Source: Bradyrhizobium sp. 186
Lineage (GTDB): Bacteria; Pseudomonadota; Alphaproteobacteria; Rhizobiales; Xanthobacteraceae
DNA: 64,000 bases
Reading direction: 5' to 3'
NCBI RefSeq assembly: GCF_023101685.1
Contig: NZ_CP082164.1
Coordinates: forward strand, 7,316,001-7,380,000
Shown here: in pieces, positions 55,137 through 63,085 of the stretch
How the letters are laid out: each line of letters starts with the position of its first letter
How positions within the stretch are numbered: position 1 is the stretch's first letter
The notes under the pieces: generated by a model
Seen by the model: the letters and a program-made list of their open reading frames with translations, nothing else
Told to the model about the DNA's origin: nothing
The model's database searches: none
Program-made: the position numbers and the translations under genes

Positions 55137-55277
55137 ATGATAGCGCAATCGTCTGACTTTTCACCGAACAATCGGGCCGAACGGCGTGGGCATCGACGGC
55201 AGCAAAAGGCGCTGCGCAGAATGACAGAGCGTCTGGCAGCCCCTCAGAGGCCACCCGCGTCGGAAGCGTTCTTTTAG
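55137..55277 (+). CDS. Small basic protein (46 aa), hypothetical
   Basis: The frame ends MIAQSSDFSPNNRAERRGH to PASEAFF and stops directly before a strong terminator, which supports it being expressed. The product is Arg-rich and probably helical. The start is uncertain: the frame is open for 28 more codons with only a TTG at its beginning. It is divergent from the 78-residue gene. Confidence 0.5.
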   Translation: MIAQSSDFSPNNRAERRGHRRQQKALRRMTERLAAPQRPPASEAFF

Positions 55278-55282
55278 AAGGT

Positions 55283-55321
55283 AACGGCTCCAGTCCGACC
55301 GACTGGAGCCGTTTTCTTTAT
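55283..55321 (+). terminator. Strong Rho-independent terminator
   Basis: AACGGCTCCAGTC and GACTGGAGCCGTT form a 13-base perfect stem with a CGACC loop followed by TTCTTTAT. It follows the 46-residue gene by five bases. Confidence 0.85.
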
Positions 55322-56003
55322 CCGAAGTGAGCAGCTCCAGCCCTGAGGGGCAATGTCGCGTTCTCAGCGCCGCAGCCCCTTCGGCCTACGTTGTACGCAG
55401 GCATGCAACAAAGCTCGCATCGGACGACGGGTTCCTAAGTCGCATTCCATTTCAGGACTGAAATTTTAATTGTGAGCGGCCCTTCCCTGGATGGTGGTTA
55501 GCTTGCGATCAGACCGGGCCGGACAAAGTTTGATCCCGAAACTATTTTTTGGCCCGGCGCATTGGACTGCAAGACCGCCTTCGGGCGGTCTTTCTTTTTC
55601 GCCGCAATGAAACGGGTCCGGGGCTGGACCACGCCGGCGCCTTCGGCGAAAGTCGCTAGCCTTGCCACGCCGATTACAACAATGGCCCCGACGATTACCC
55701 GTCGGGGCCATTCAAGATCATCAGGCATGGGTACATCCGCCGTGCCTTCTGATCGTTGATGCCACCGATTACCGCATCCGATCTGGCGCAGACTGTGGCG
55801 AGGCTGCGGCATCGGGATAATGACATTCTGCATGAAAGCTGATGGCTGTCCACGTCATCATTGGTGGTACTCCAACCAGCTCGCTGAACCGCACGAACGA
55901 TGCCCCCGAGACAATCGCGTCGTGTCAGCGCCGATATCCTGATGCTAGATTTCACGACGGCAGGGAGCACCTGCTTCCTGCTTCATACCGAACGGAGGAC
56001 GAC
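55322..56003. other. Long gene-free stretch with hairpins
   Basis: No convincing protein gene is seen. Minus-strand frames across it are translations of hairpins. It contains the 55475-55531 block shared with 50216-50271, a plus-strand terminator at 55571-55600, and a 12-base-stem palindrome AATGGCCCCGAC...GTCGGGGCCATT at 55681-55712. A small RNA ending at the terminator is possible. Confidence 0.45.
55571..55600 (+). terminator. Rho-independent terminator without an upstream protein gene
   Basis: AAGACCGCC, TTCG, GGCGGTCTT then TTCTTTTTC is a textbook terminator. There is no plausible gene between it and the previous terminator 250 bases upstream, which hints at a non-coding transcript. Confidence 0.8.
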
Positions 56004-56219
56004 ATGCCTGATAGCGTCTACAAGGTCATTGAACTGATCGGTACCAGCAACGACTCATGGGAAAAGGCGGCCGCCAATGCGGTCGAGCAAGCCGCAAAAT
56101 CTCTCCGGGATCTTCGCATTGCGGAGGTCGTCAAACTCGATATGCAACTGGATGCCAAGGGAAAAGTAGAGGCCTATCGCGCCAAGCTCAACGTATCGTT
56201 CAAGTTCGAGGGCTCCTGA
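56004..56219 (+). CDS. Dodecin family flavin-binding protein
   Basis: The 71-residue protein is a dodecin: MPDSVYKVIELIGTSNDSWEKAAANAV with the conserved SxxSW(E) helix start, ending YRAKLNVSFKFEGS. Dodecins form hollow dodecamers that bind and buffer flavins. GGAGGA precedes the ATG; the longer frame upstream is not conserved. A GC-rich hairpin (CTCGCCC...GGGCGAG) follows without a T run. Confidence 0.92.
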   Translation: MPDSVYKVIELIGTSNDSWEKAAANAVEQAAKSLRDLRIAEVVKLDMQLDAKGKVEAYRAKLNVSFKFEGS

Positions 56220-56388
56220 GCCTCAGCACCTCGCCCCGCTTGCGGGCGAGGATGGCTCATTGGAGCAAGGCGTGTCGCGCGGCCCGCCAACCGGCGTTTT
56301 TGACCCATCTCGGAAGTAGGCCCTAGTCCAACTGGGACCCGATATGCTTTGATGCGTGGGGGCGGGAACTGTGACGCGTGGTGGCCTC

Positions 56389-56706
56389 ATGTACATGGTC
56401 ATTCGCAAGTACACCAAGGTTCGTTCGGTTGCGGACGCTGCCCGCCGCGCCAAGAGCGGCATCGGTCAGATCCTAAGTCAATCGCGCGGATTCAGATCTT
56501 ACTATGTGCTGGATGGGGGCAACGGCGTTGGTGTCGCAGTGATGATATTCGAGGACCGCGAAAGCGCCAATGCAGCGAACGCCAAGATACTGGAGTTTGT
56601 TCAAGCAAGTCTGCATGACCTCGATCTTGGAGATCCCGAAATCACTACCGGCGAAGTTTTGGTGAACATAGAACGTGATGAGTCCTCGGACATAAAGTAT
56701 TCGTAA
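56389..56706 (+). CDS. Hypothetical protein, ABM-like ferredoxin fold possible
   Basis: The 105-residue protein (MYMVIRKYTKVRSVADAARRAK...GFRSYYVLDGGNGVGVAVMIFEDRESANAANA...) alternates strands and helices as in the antibiotic biosynthesis monooxygenase-like dimeric alpha/beta barrel family, with the typical central GFRSYYVL and VAVMIFEDRESA segments. Catalytic function cannot be assigned. The start is one of several close ATGs, without a clear ribosome site. Confidence 0.6.
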   Translation: MYMVIRKYTKVRSVADAARRAKSGIGQILSQSRGFRSYYVLDGGNGVGVAVMIFEDRESANAANAKILEFVQASLHDLDLGDPEITTGEVLVNIERDESSDIKYS

Positions 56707-56847
56707 GCCGCCAGTTGTGTGGGTGCGGTCGCTTGCTGGTGCAGTCGACCTGTTCGCTGTCGCATTGGAGCGATCGCGCCCTGGACATCCGCACGTCGTC
56801 CGTCAGGAATATTCGACTGCTCGTGCTTTTCGAGGAGCACCAACAAC

Positions 56848-57030
56848 ATGAAGCAACACACCTCCGAAACATTTTTCACCACAGCGATCGACTGGACGTC
56901 GCTTGTGCTTATGGGCACCGCGATGCCGCCCCGAGATCCTGATGAAGATGACGAGGACGAGGACGAAGAGGACAGAGAGGAGGATGACGCCGACGAACCG
57001 GCGGTCGTACGCGAGCCGGACGAAAACTAG
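56848..57030 (+). CDS. Small acidic-tailed protein (60 aa)
   Basis: The protein MKQHTSETFFTTAIDWTSLV followed by LMGTAMPPRDPDEDDEDEDEE ends in a strongly acidic low-complexity tail (EEDREEDDADEPAVVREPDEN). GAGGAG lies ten bases before the ATG. Small proteins of this composition recur in Bradyrhizobium; the function is unknown. The tail could mimic nucleic acid or bind basic partners, but that is only a guess. Confidence 0.65.
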   Translation: MKQHTSETFFTTAIDWTSLVLMGTAMPPRDPDEDDEDEDEEDREEDDADEPAVVREPDEN

Positions 57031-57071
57031 ACTAGCCCATCTCTGGCAGTCGGCGCTATAATGTATCTTCC

Positions 57072-57401
57072 ATGGGCTGGGATGCGAAAGACGTAGCGCT
57101 GCTCAAAAGGCTCTGGGCCGCAGGACAGAGCGCGGCGCAGATTGCGCGCCGTCTCGGGTGTAGCCGTAACGCAGCCTGCGGCATGCTAACCCGTTTAGGC
57201 TTGAAGCGTGGCCACAAGCCGCCAACAGCAAGACCCAAGATAAGGCCGACCGCGAAGCCAAGGCCGGCGTCGTCGGCCGCCTGCGCCCGTCCAGTGGCAA
57301 AAAAGGTGTCGCGGAACACAGCCGAGAGGCAGCCACCCAAGGAATTCAGCAAGCAGCAGCTTTACGCCATTCTAGCTGAAGCGGTCAGGAACACTGGCTA
57401 A
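57072..57401 (+). CDS. GcrA-family regulator-like protein
   Basis: The 109-residue protein begins MGWDAKDVALLKRLWAAG and continues QSAAQIARRLGCSRNAACGM and LTRLGLKRG, the N-terminal sigma-70-interacting helix-turn-helix of GcrA, the alphaproteobacterial cell-cycle regulator. It is shorter than canonical GcrA (about 170 residues), with a Lys/Pro/Ala-rich middle and a different C-terminus, so it is a paralogue rather than the housekeeping copy. Confidence 0.85.
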   Translation: MGWDAKDVALLKRLWAAGQSAAQIARRLGCSRNAACGMLTRLGLKRGHKPPTARPKIRPTAKPRPASSAACARPVAKKVSRNTAERQPPKEFSKQQLYAILAEAVRNTG

Positions 57402-57570
57402 GAGCCCACCACGACCGTCGGCTTGCGATGGCGGTCGGGATGATCGGGCGCAGTCTTGCCCATCACAATCAAACTCTCGCAATTCTCGTTCGTCGTGCCG
57501 GAGGTGAACCATTTGCGCCCGTTGATGACGTAGTCGTTGCCGTCGCGCCGGACCTCGCACTTGCCGCTTA
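57398..57570 (-). pseudogene. Acyl-CoA dehydrogenase fragment
   Basis: On the minus strand one frame reads CEVRRDGNDYVINGRKWFTS, then GTTNENCESLIVMGKTAPDHPDRHR, the middle flavin-binding segment of an acyl-CoA dehydrogenase. No start and no remainder of the roughly 400-residue enzyme are present; the fragment ends at a stop that overlaps the GcrA-like gene end. It is a relic of a larger gene. Confidence 0.8.
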
Positions 57571-57655
57571 CCGATCATCAACCATAGAAAATGATCTGAA
57601 AATTTTAGGGAAACAATACGGTCACCTCCGCGTCGGTTAGTCGGAGGGATGCCGC

Positions 57656-57835
57656 ATGTCCACAGAGGGCCGATTCACCGAGCAAGAAGCCCGGATCGCG
57701 CGCTATCGCCTGTTGGAACGAGAGGTTACCGACCCGCTCGCCGCATGTCTGCTCCACGACATCATCCTTGAGCTCGAAGCTGATCTCCAGAAAGACCGCG
57801 AGGTCACCAAGCGAGCTCTGTCCGCGTCCACTTAA
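57656..57835 (+). CDS. Small helical protein (59 aa)
   Basis: A short frame reads MSTEGRFTEQEARIARYRLL then EREVTDPLAACLLHDIILEL and a short charged tail, preceded by CGGAGGGATGCCGC with GGAGGG eight bases from the ATG. It is amphipathic and helical, resembling small Bradyrhizobium proteins of unknown function. Composition and ribosome site both support it. Confidence 0.6.
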   Translation: MSTEGRFTEQEARIARYRLLEREVTDPLAACLLHDIILELEADLQKDREVTKRALSAST

Positions 57836-58292
57836 GGCATGGTCGACCGACCTCCTCCCTCGTTGCTCCGCGAATGGTCACCATACTACCCGGGATATCA
57901 CCACGCGCCTCTCGGCTGTTATCGGTGAATGAGAGCATTGTGCTCCCGCAGCGACGAAGAGGTGGTCCATATATCAAACATCCCAAACTCAAAGTTCGCG
58001 AGTGGCTGGCGCCTCCGGCATTGCTGCCAATCGATTTCGTGTCCCGGATAGTTGCACAGCACCATTCTGTTGATATGACGATTGAGTCACTTGACATCGT
58101 CCCAAAATTTTTTGTCGAGAGTCGCAAAGCGAACCGACAGCCCATATCACCTGGGACATAGTGGTAACTGGGCTGGACAGGAGCTCATCAAAAACCAAAT
58201 CGGACACACGGAAGCGGGCATCCCGCCTCCACGAACTCCTGCGGCGCAAATCGGCGCCGGGGAAACGGTGTCGCTTGAGTATGGGGATAGTC
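57836..58292. other. Gene-free stretch
   Basis: Open frames on both strands are present but have no recognisable family pattern and mixed codon use. Probably decayed or regulatory DNA. The open frame of the following phasin reaches back to 58161 without conserved sequence. Confidence 0.4.
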
Positions 58293-58760
58293 GTGAGTGA
58301 AAGTGAAATGAAAGCTGAACCGAACGGAACGAACGGCTCTGCGATGCCGTCGCTCGAATTCCCGAAGCTTGCGCTGCACGGCGTACTCAGGGAAGTTTCC
58401 GAGCAGGGCGTGACCCGCGCGCGGGAAGGCTGCGAGAAGATCAAAGCGGCGACCGAGGAGATGGCCGAAGCATTGCGCGAGACTTATTCTACCAACGCAA
58501 GGAGCGCGACCGACTACGGCCTCAAGATCATCGAGATCTCAAACGCCAATACCGCCTCCGCGATCGATTTCTTCATCCACCTCCTGGGTAGCAGGTCGGC
58601 GACCGATCTCGTTGCCGTGTCGACAGGGCAGGCGCGCAGGGCTTTCGATACCGCATCCGCCCAGAGCAAGGACCTGTGGGTTCTGACGCAGAAGTTTGCG
58701 ACAGAAACTGGCGAGCCGCTCAGGAAGCACGTCGCCAAGGTACTTCACCAGGGTAGCTAA
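58293..58760 (+). CDS. Phasin family protein (second copy)
   Basis: The 155-residue protein resembles Phasin_2-type proteins: NGSAMPSLEFPKL near the start, then VTRAREGCEKIKAATEEMAEAL, NARSATDYGLKIIEISNANTASAIDF, and FATETGEPLRKHVAKVL. It is more diverged than the phasin at 6474-6929. The GTG start with GGGGAT upstream is my choice; ATGs at 58281 and 58308 are alternatives. It may bind PHA granules, though it lies far from the PHA genes, among small accessory genes. Confidence 0.75.
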   Translation: MSESEMKAEPNGTNGSAMPSLEFPKLALHGVLREVSEQGVTRAREGCEKIKAATEEMAEALRETYSTNARSATDYGLKIIEISNANTASAIDFFIHLLGSRSATDLVAVSTGQARRAFDTASAQSKDLWVLTQKFATETGEPLRKHVAKVLHQGS

Positions 58761-58978
58761 GCCGCAGTCAACTACATCCAGGTTCGTTCAAGAGGGAGAT
58801 CCGGCCGGTTGGACCAAGCTCCGCCACGAGCATGCCCACCCATGCTCGGTCGAAGAACAGGCAGGTGCGCGATGCCCCCCAAGCCCACCGCACCAACAAG
58901 AAGCGCAATCCAATCGGCCGGTTTGTTTTTAAAGACCAATAGAGAAAATCCAAAAAATTAAATCCAGGGGAGGCTCAC
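58761..58978. other. Short intergenic stretch, possible 36-codon frame
   Basis: A 36-residue frame (58832-58942) ends TNKKRNPIGRFVFKDQ, which looks protein-like but has no good ribosome site. Otherwise the stretch shows nothing clear. Confidence 0.3.
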
Positions 58979-59188
58979 ATGGGCATGATCATGATCAGGT
59001 GTCCGCAGACCGGACGCGCGATCCCGACCGGGATCAAGACCGATCGCGAGAGCTTTCGGCGCAGCCCCGTTTTCTTTGCACACACTCGCTGCCCGATTTG
59101 CCGGTCCAATCACGACTGGTTCGCCCGGGAAGCCTGGGTCGACGAGGCCGGCGGCTTTGCGCCTCGCACCGCCCGCTTACTGGCGTGA
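58979..59188 (+). CDS. Small CPQTG/CPIC protein (69 aa), putative metal-binding
   Basis: The protein reads MGMIMIRCPQTGRAIPTGIK and later FAHTRCPICRSNHDWFAREA. Three Cys and a His (CPxTG, CPIC, H) could form a zinc ribbon. It belongs to a widespread group of small Bradyrhizobium proteins with CPxTG-x-x-I-x-TGI and H-x-W motifs; function unknown. AGGGGAGG lies before the ATG. Confidence 0.7.
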   Translation: MGMIMIRCPQTGRAIPTGIKTDRESFRRSPVFFAHTRCPICRSNHDWFAREAWVDEAGGFAPRTARLLA

Positions 59189-59228
59189 TCGACCAAACAT
59201 GCATCGATGATCGCGATGGAGGGACACC

Positions 59229-59420
59229 ATGGCGCACATGCAAATTTCGCGGGGAACGTCCGCTTGGCTTTTGCAGGCGAAGGATTTTCTTATCGAGGCA
59301 CGACGGCTGAAGCCGGGCCCTGCGCGCAACGAGTTGCGTGAGGTGGCGCGAGTGCTGCGCGAAATTGCGGAGCTTGAGGCTGAATCCGCGTCAGGCTCTG
59401 GTCGAGCGAAGACAAGCTGA
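59229..59420 (+). CDS. Small helical protein (63 aa)
   Basis: The protein MAHMQISRGTSAWLLQAKDF then LIEARRLKPGPARNELREVA and a short Ser/Gly tail is amphipathic and helical. GGAGGG precedes the ATG at seven bases. It probably shares a transcript with the CPIC protein 40 bases upstream. Function unknown. Confidence 0.65.
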   Translation: MAHMQISRGTSAWLLQAKDFLIEARRLKPGPARNELREVARVLREIAELEAESASGSGRAKTS

Positions 59421-59451
59421 TCAACTCGAAACATCAGCTGCTCGCAAGGCA

Positions 59452-60249
59452 TCACCTCGATATCACATCAGGTGGCGTGACCGGAATGCTAGATCTGGGC
59501 ACACCGATCGACAAAATCTCATCGAGTTCGCGAGTCATGGTGCCGTGGCATTCGCAAGCGGCCGCAGCAAGCCGCATTAGATCGACTTCGATCTGACCTC
59601 GTCGCTCCGATCGGATCGCTCCGGACGCGCGCAGACTGCGCATCAGGAGAGTCACTGTGGTTCGCCGCACGCCGAGTATCTGCGACAGCGCTTCCTGGGT
59701 GAGCGGAAGGACGTCGTGGTCGGTCCGATTGCGAAACTGGAGCAGCCAGCGGGCCATCCTTGCCTGGACCGGATGTAACGCATTGCATGCCACGCCGAGT
59801 TGAAACTGCGCAAGCATCGCCCTGATGTGAAGCTGGACGACCTGCCGTATTGCTGGGCTTCGATCGAACGCCGCCTTAAACCGCGAGGCCGGAATCCGCG
59901 AGGCAGTGCCCGCCACACGAACGACGGCCGTGATCGCTGAAGGCGACGGTCCAAGCACCGAAAGCATGCCGACAGCGCCCTCGCGGCCGACAGCGGCAGT
60001 GGCAACCGTCTGCCCGCTTGCCATGTTGACCATCAGCGAAACGGCCCCGCTATCGGGGAAGACAATGTGCTCAAGACGGTCGCCGGTGCGCGAGAGAACC
60101 GCGTCCTGATCGAGCGCGACTGTCTCCAGGTCGGATGCAAGCGAAGCGAAGTCCGCTGGTGGCACTGCCGCCAGGAGGCGGTTGCGAATTCGCCCGGGGA
60201 AAATCACGTCAGGAAGCCTCTCGGGCGAGGCATCTTCTGGCTTGTCCAT
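59452..60249 (-). CDS. Crp/Fnr-family transcription regulator
   Basis: The 265-residue protein has an N-terminal cyclic-nucleotide-binding-like barrel (FPDSGAVSLMVNMASGQTVATAAVGREGAVGM) and a C-terminal Crp-type helix-turn-helix (LPLTQEALSQILGVRRTTVTLLMRSLRASGAI). The canonical cAMP-contact residues and the Fnr Cys residues are not seen, so the signal is unknown. It converges on the 63-residue gene. Confidence 0.88.
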   Translation of the reverse strand: MDKPEDASPERLPDVIFPGRIRNRLLAAVPPADFASLASDLETVALDQDAVLSRTGDRLEHIVFPDSGAVSLMVNMASGQTVATAAVGREGAVGMLSVLGPSPSAITAVVRVAGTASRIPASRFKAAFDRSPAIRQVVQLHIRAMLAQFQLGVACNALHPVQARMARWLLQFRNRTDHDVLPLTQEALSQILGVRRTTVTLLMRSLRASGAIRSERRGQIEVDLMRLAAAACECHGTMTRELDEILSIGVPRSSIPVTPPDVISR

Positions 60250-60657
60250 TCCGAGAGGAAGGGCGACTTCAGGGGTTGTTTGAATCTGTGTTCACCAGGC
60301 GCAACGCAGCCGAATTCGCTTGCAGACGTTATTAATCTCAACAATCAAACTCCAAACGCTCACAACGCCGATGCGATTATTCTGCGTTGGCCGCTGAAAG
60401 AGTTAGCAGTATTTGCGAGGCCCCAGACAATTGCAAAATGCGTATGGGTAACACCGTAGTGCGTTCCGCAACAGCAGTTCCATTGCCAAGCGAAGGCATG
60501 CCATGTCCGCTCTGCCCTTGGGGGCGGCATGGCGAGCTCGCCCTGGCAAGTCGGCGAAGGGGCCACGAACGGACCCTTGTCAGGTTCTCTTATTCTATCT
60601 GCCCGAGGTCTCGGTTAGCATCTTAAGCTGGCCCGCTAGGCCGCTAAGGCTGCACGA
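60250..60657. other. Gene-free stretch upstream of Crp-like gene
   Basis: No supported gene. A plus-strand frame around 60480-60620 contains MPCPLCPWG but lacks a second Cys pair in register, so it may be a relic of a zinc-ribbon gene. The first 100 bases probably hold the promoter of the Crp-like gene. Confidence 0.35.
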
Positions 60658-60864
60658 TCACCGATCATGGTCGGGAACCCATTCCTCCGCGGTTGAGTCC
60701 CAATGATGGGTGTCGTCGAAGTGTTTCCAGAGTGGCCGCCTTGACTTGCTTTCGCCCTTCTGTCGGTTTGCATTCAGTGTGCGGAGTTGGACGACGAGCG
60801 TCCCAGCCATCGTCACCCATTCGCGAGCATTATATCGGGAGTTCCATTTGATTGCGGTGTGCAT
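60658..60864 (-). CDS. Small protein (68 aa), unknown
   Basis: The frame begins MHTAIKWNSRYNAREWVTMA and is preceded by a near-perfect ribosome site (GAAGGAGG, seven bases from the ATG), the best evidence that it is a real gene in an otherwise empty region. The product is basic with many Trp and His residues near its C-terminus (KHFDDTHHWDSTAEEWVPDH). I do not recognise the family. Confidence 0.5.
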   Translation of the reverse strand: MHTAIKWNSRYNAREWVTMAGTLVVQLRTLNANRQKGESKSRRPLWKHFDDTHHWDSTAEEWVPDHDR

Positions 60865-61470
60865 TGAATGCCTCCTTCAAAGTAAGAAGCCTTCGCCACA
60901 TTAGCCCGGGCCAAGAACACAGGGATGTAAACTACTTCACAGTCAGTCAACATCTTCGACATAGCCGCGGGCGATCTTACTGCGCGGTGACTGCAACTGC
61001 GTTCGATATTCCGGCGTCCGGCATAGGTCACGTTGCCGCGCGATCAAAACGCACGCGCCGAAACGTAGCATCGTACTTTGTGCGCGAACGCACGTCCTTT
61101 CGACCAGAGTGCATTTATCGCTGGTGGGCGTGCGTCGATAGAGGCCAGCGCATAAACGCGTCCGACAAACGATTGATTTGGGGGAGACGTCTGCAAACCG
61201 GTCATTTGGACTGGCCTAGGAAGAAGTTTGTTCAGCAAATCATCGGCGCGCCACTTCCGGTAAGGATCAATAGGGACGGTTTGACCGGCGCTCTGCCACT
61301 TCCGGTCTGTCCCGATCACCAGACCATTTCGTACCGCAGCCGAGCTTCGCACAAGGGCCAAACCCGGAAGTAGGTGCATCATTTATTCCATTCGCCTCCT
61401 CGGCGCGCTCAGCCGAGCGGAAGTCTCGGAGGCCACTCGACTGTCCAGCATTGTCATCGTTCAAAAAGGT
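60865..61470. other. Gene-free stretch, lower GC
   Basis: About 600 bases with open frames on both strands but no family pattern, no convincing ribosome sites and a composition less GC-rich than the chromosome-like parts. Probably decayed island DNA. Confidence 0.4.
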
Positions 61471-62826
61471 TCAGAAAACTGCGGCGACGATGGCGTGCAG
61501 CAGTTTCGCGTTGCTATAGCCAATATCCTCACGCGTTAACCCCATGCGCAAGATCACCAATTTGCGCGAGGGGATGACCGTGATCGTCTGGCGCAGGTGC
61601 CCGTTCAACATGAACGTGTCGGCGGGAAGGGCAAACCCCAGGCCTGGGGCCAACCAAAGCTGTCCACGACCATAGACAGGACCGTGGCCGTCATCGGACG
61701 CAGGCGCGGGCGAGCGCATGTAATCGACGAAACCCGCCGGCAAAAGCTGTTGGCCCTTCCATTCTCCGCCCAGGCGCAAAAATTCGCCGAAACGCGCCCA
61801 ATCATGTGCATTGGCGTAGAGAAAGGCTTCGCCGAGGAATGTGCCCGACGGGTCGGATTCGAGAACGGCGCTGGTCATACCCAAGGGCTTGAACAATCGC
61901 TCCTGCGGGAAAGCCTGCGCCGCCGGTCCAATCGCGTTCTGCCAGATCCGCGCCAACAGGACGGACGAGCCTGACCCGTAATGGAATGTCGTCCCGGGCG
62001 CGGCGACGAGCGCTTTATCCCTCGCAAAGGCCGCCGCATCTCTCACCAGGAATTCCAAACGCGCGGCGTCATTGATGAGGCCCTCGTCCTCGTTGAATTC
62101 CAAACCGCTGGACATAGCCATCAAGTCGGCCACCGAGATATCCGCGCGCGCGTCCCCGGACCACTGCGGAAACAGACCCTTCTGGTCCAGCGAAAGCTTG
62201 CCGTCCTTGATCGCCATTCCGACCAGGGCGGCATTGACGGTTTTCGTCATCGACCAGCCCAGCAAGGGTGTCGAAGCATTGAAGCCTTCGCCATAGGTCT
62301 CCCCGACAATGCGCCCGTCATGGACGACGACGATCGCGCGCATGCCCGGTCCTTGGAGAACCGGATCGTTCAGCGCCGCCCACAAACGACGATCATCGGA
62401 CAATTGCGCTGTCTCGCCGATCGGCCAAAGCGCTTCAGGCATCGGCAGCGGCAGCAATGACGGCGCGGCAGCGCGGGCCGGGATTTCGTCTTTTGAAACC
62501 AGTGTGCAACCACGCCCCTCGGCATATGCGGCGTAACGCTTGCCGAACAGGCCGAAAAGCGCGGCCTCGACACGCCGGTTGGCGGTATCGATGTCGATTT
62601 TCATGAGTTTGACGACGAGATGTTCCGCAAACTGCACGTCGGTTCGAATCGCCGCATCCGCGTCCCGTTTGGCGACGAACACGTTCGAGCAGACGGTTTT
62701 TGCCGCATAAGCGGAGGCGAGCGGCAACAATTCCGGACGGACGAAGGCGAGCAAGCCGCTCAGCCCCAAAATCCCTAGAAGCAGAATCGCTAGGAGAAAT
62801 TTGAATAATCTGAGAACCCAACGCAT
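61471..62826 (-). CDS. Serine hydrolase, beta-lactamase-related (class C/6-aminohexanoate hydrolase type)
   Basis: The 451-residue protein has an N-terminal membrane anchor (LRLFKFLLAILLLGILGLSGLLAF) and the penicillin-binding-like catalytic motifs: SMTK (SxxK nucleophile) in LLGWSMTKTVNAALVG, YGSG (Tyr motif) in TTFHYGSGSSVLLAR, and a later LNGHLRQTI in place of the KTG/HxG motif. Relatives include esterases and 6-aminohexanoate-oligomer hydrolases. GGGGAAG precedes the chosen ATG; longer starts exist. It is expected to face the periplasm. Confidence 0.85.
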   Translation of the reverse strand: MRWVLRLFKFLLAILLLGILGLSGLLAFVRPELLPLASAYAAKTVCSNVFVAKRDADAAIRTDVQFAEHLVVKLMKIDIDTANRRVEAALFGLFGKRYAAYAEGRGCTLVSKDEIPARAAAPSLLPLPMPEALWPIGETAQLSDDRRLWAALNDPVLQGPGMRAIVVVHDGRIVGETYGEGFNASTPLLGWSMTKTVNAALVGMAIKDGKLSLDQKGLFPQWSGDARADISVADLMAMSSGLEFNEDEGLINDAARLEFLVRDAAAFARDKALVAAPGTTFHYGSGSSVLLARIWQNAIGPAAQAFPQERLFKPLGMTSAVLESDPSGTFLGEAFLYANAHDWARFGEFLRLGGEWKGQQLLPAGFVDYMRSPAPASDDGHGPVYGRGQLWLAPGLGFALPADTFMLNGHLRQTITVIPSRKLVILRMGLTREDIGYSNAKLLHAIVAAVF

Positions 62827-62964
62827 GCTTCCCCGCTCCATCGCAATGCCGAACATGGGCATCGACTGAAAATATGAGCCTTTGGCGTTCGCTTTTAAAT
62901 AGATTCTGAGATGACTCTCAACTCATCAAAGCATGTCGGGCCGCTGCCCGACTAAAGCGCGATG

Positions 62965-63070
62965 AGCCGCCAAGCTGGTCGAACCCGCCCTGGACGAGTT
63001 CTATGCCACGCTGAGCAGCGAGCAGAAGGCGCGCTTCAACACGCTGCAACAGGTCGCAAGCCCGTGAGGG
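62965..63070 (+). repeat. 106-bp direct repeat, copy 3 (right boundary)
   Basis: This is identical to 48305-48410 over 106 bases and contains the Spy-like gene's last 34 codons and stop with no gene attached. Sequence on both sides differs. It lies between the serine hydrolase and the isomerase operon, at the point where chromosome-like metabolic genes resume. Confidence 0.88.
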
Positions 63071-63085
63071 CGGCGCTCACGGGAG

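Noticed and set aside
55498..55833. 111-codon minus-strand frame with a hydrophobic stretch
   Set aside because: The hydrophobic part (RRVIVGAIVV) is the translation of a palindrome, and the rest spans a plus-strand terminator, so it is unlikely to be a gene.
57874..58161. 95-codon plus-strand frame upstream of the second phasin
   Set aside because: No ribosome site and irregular codon use; competing frames on the minus strand are equally open.
60852..61373. 173-codon plus-strand frame in the gene-poor stretch
   Set aside because: No ribosome site, no family pattern, and an equally long frame exists on the opposite strand.
48305..63070. Prophage
   Set aside because: No capsid, portal, terminase, tail or lysis genes and no integrase are present, so a phage origin is not supported.
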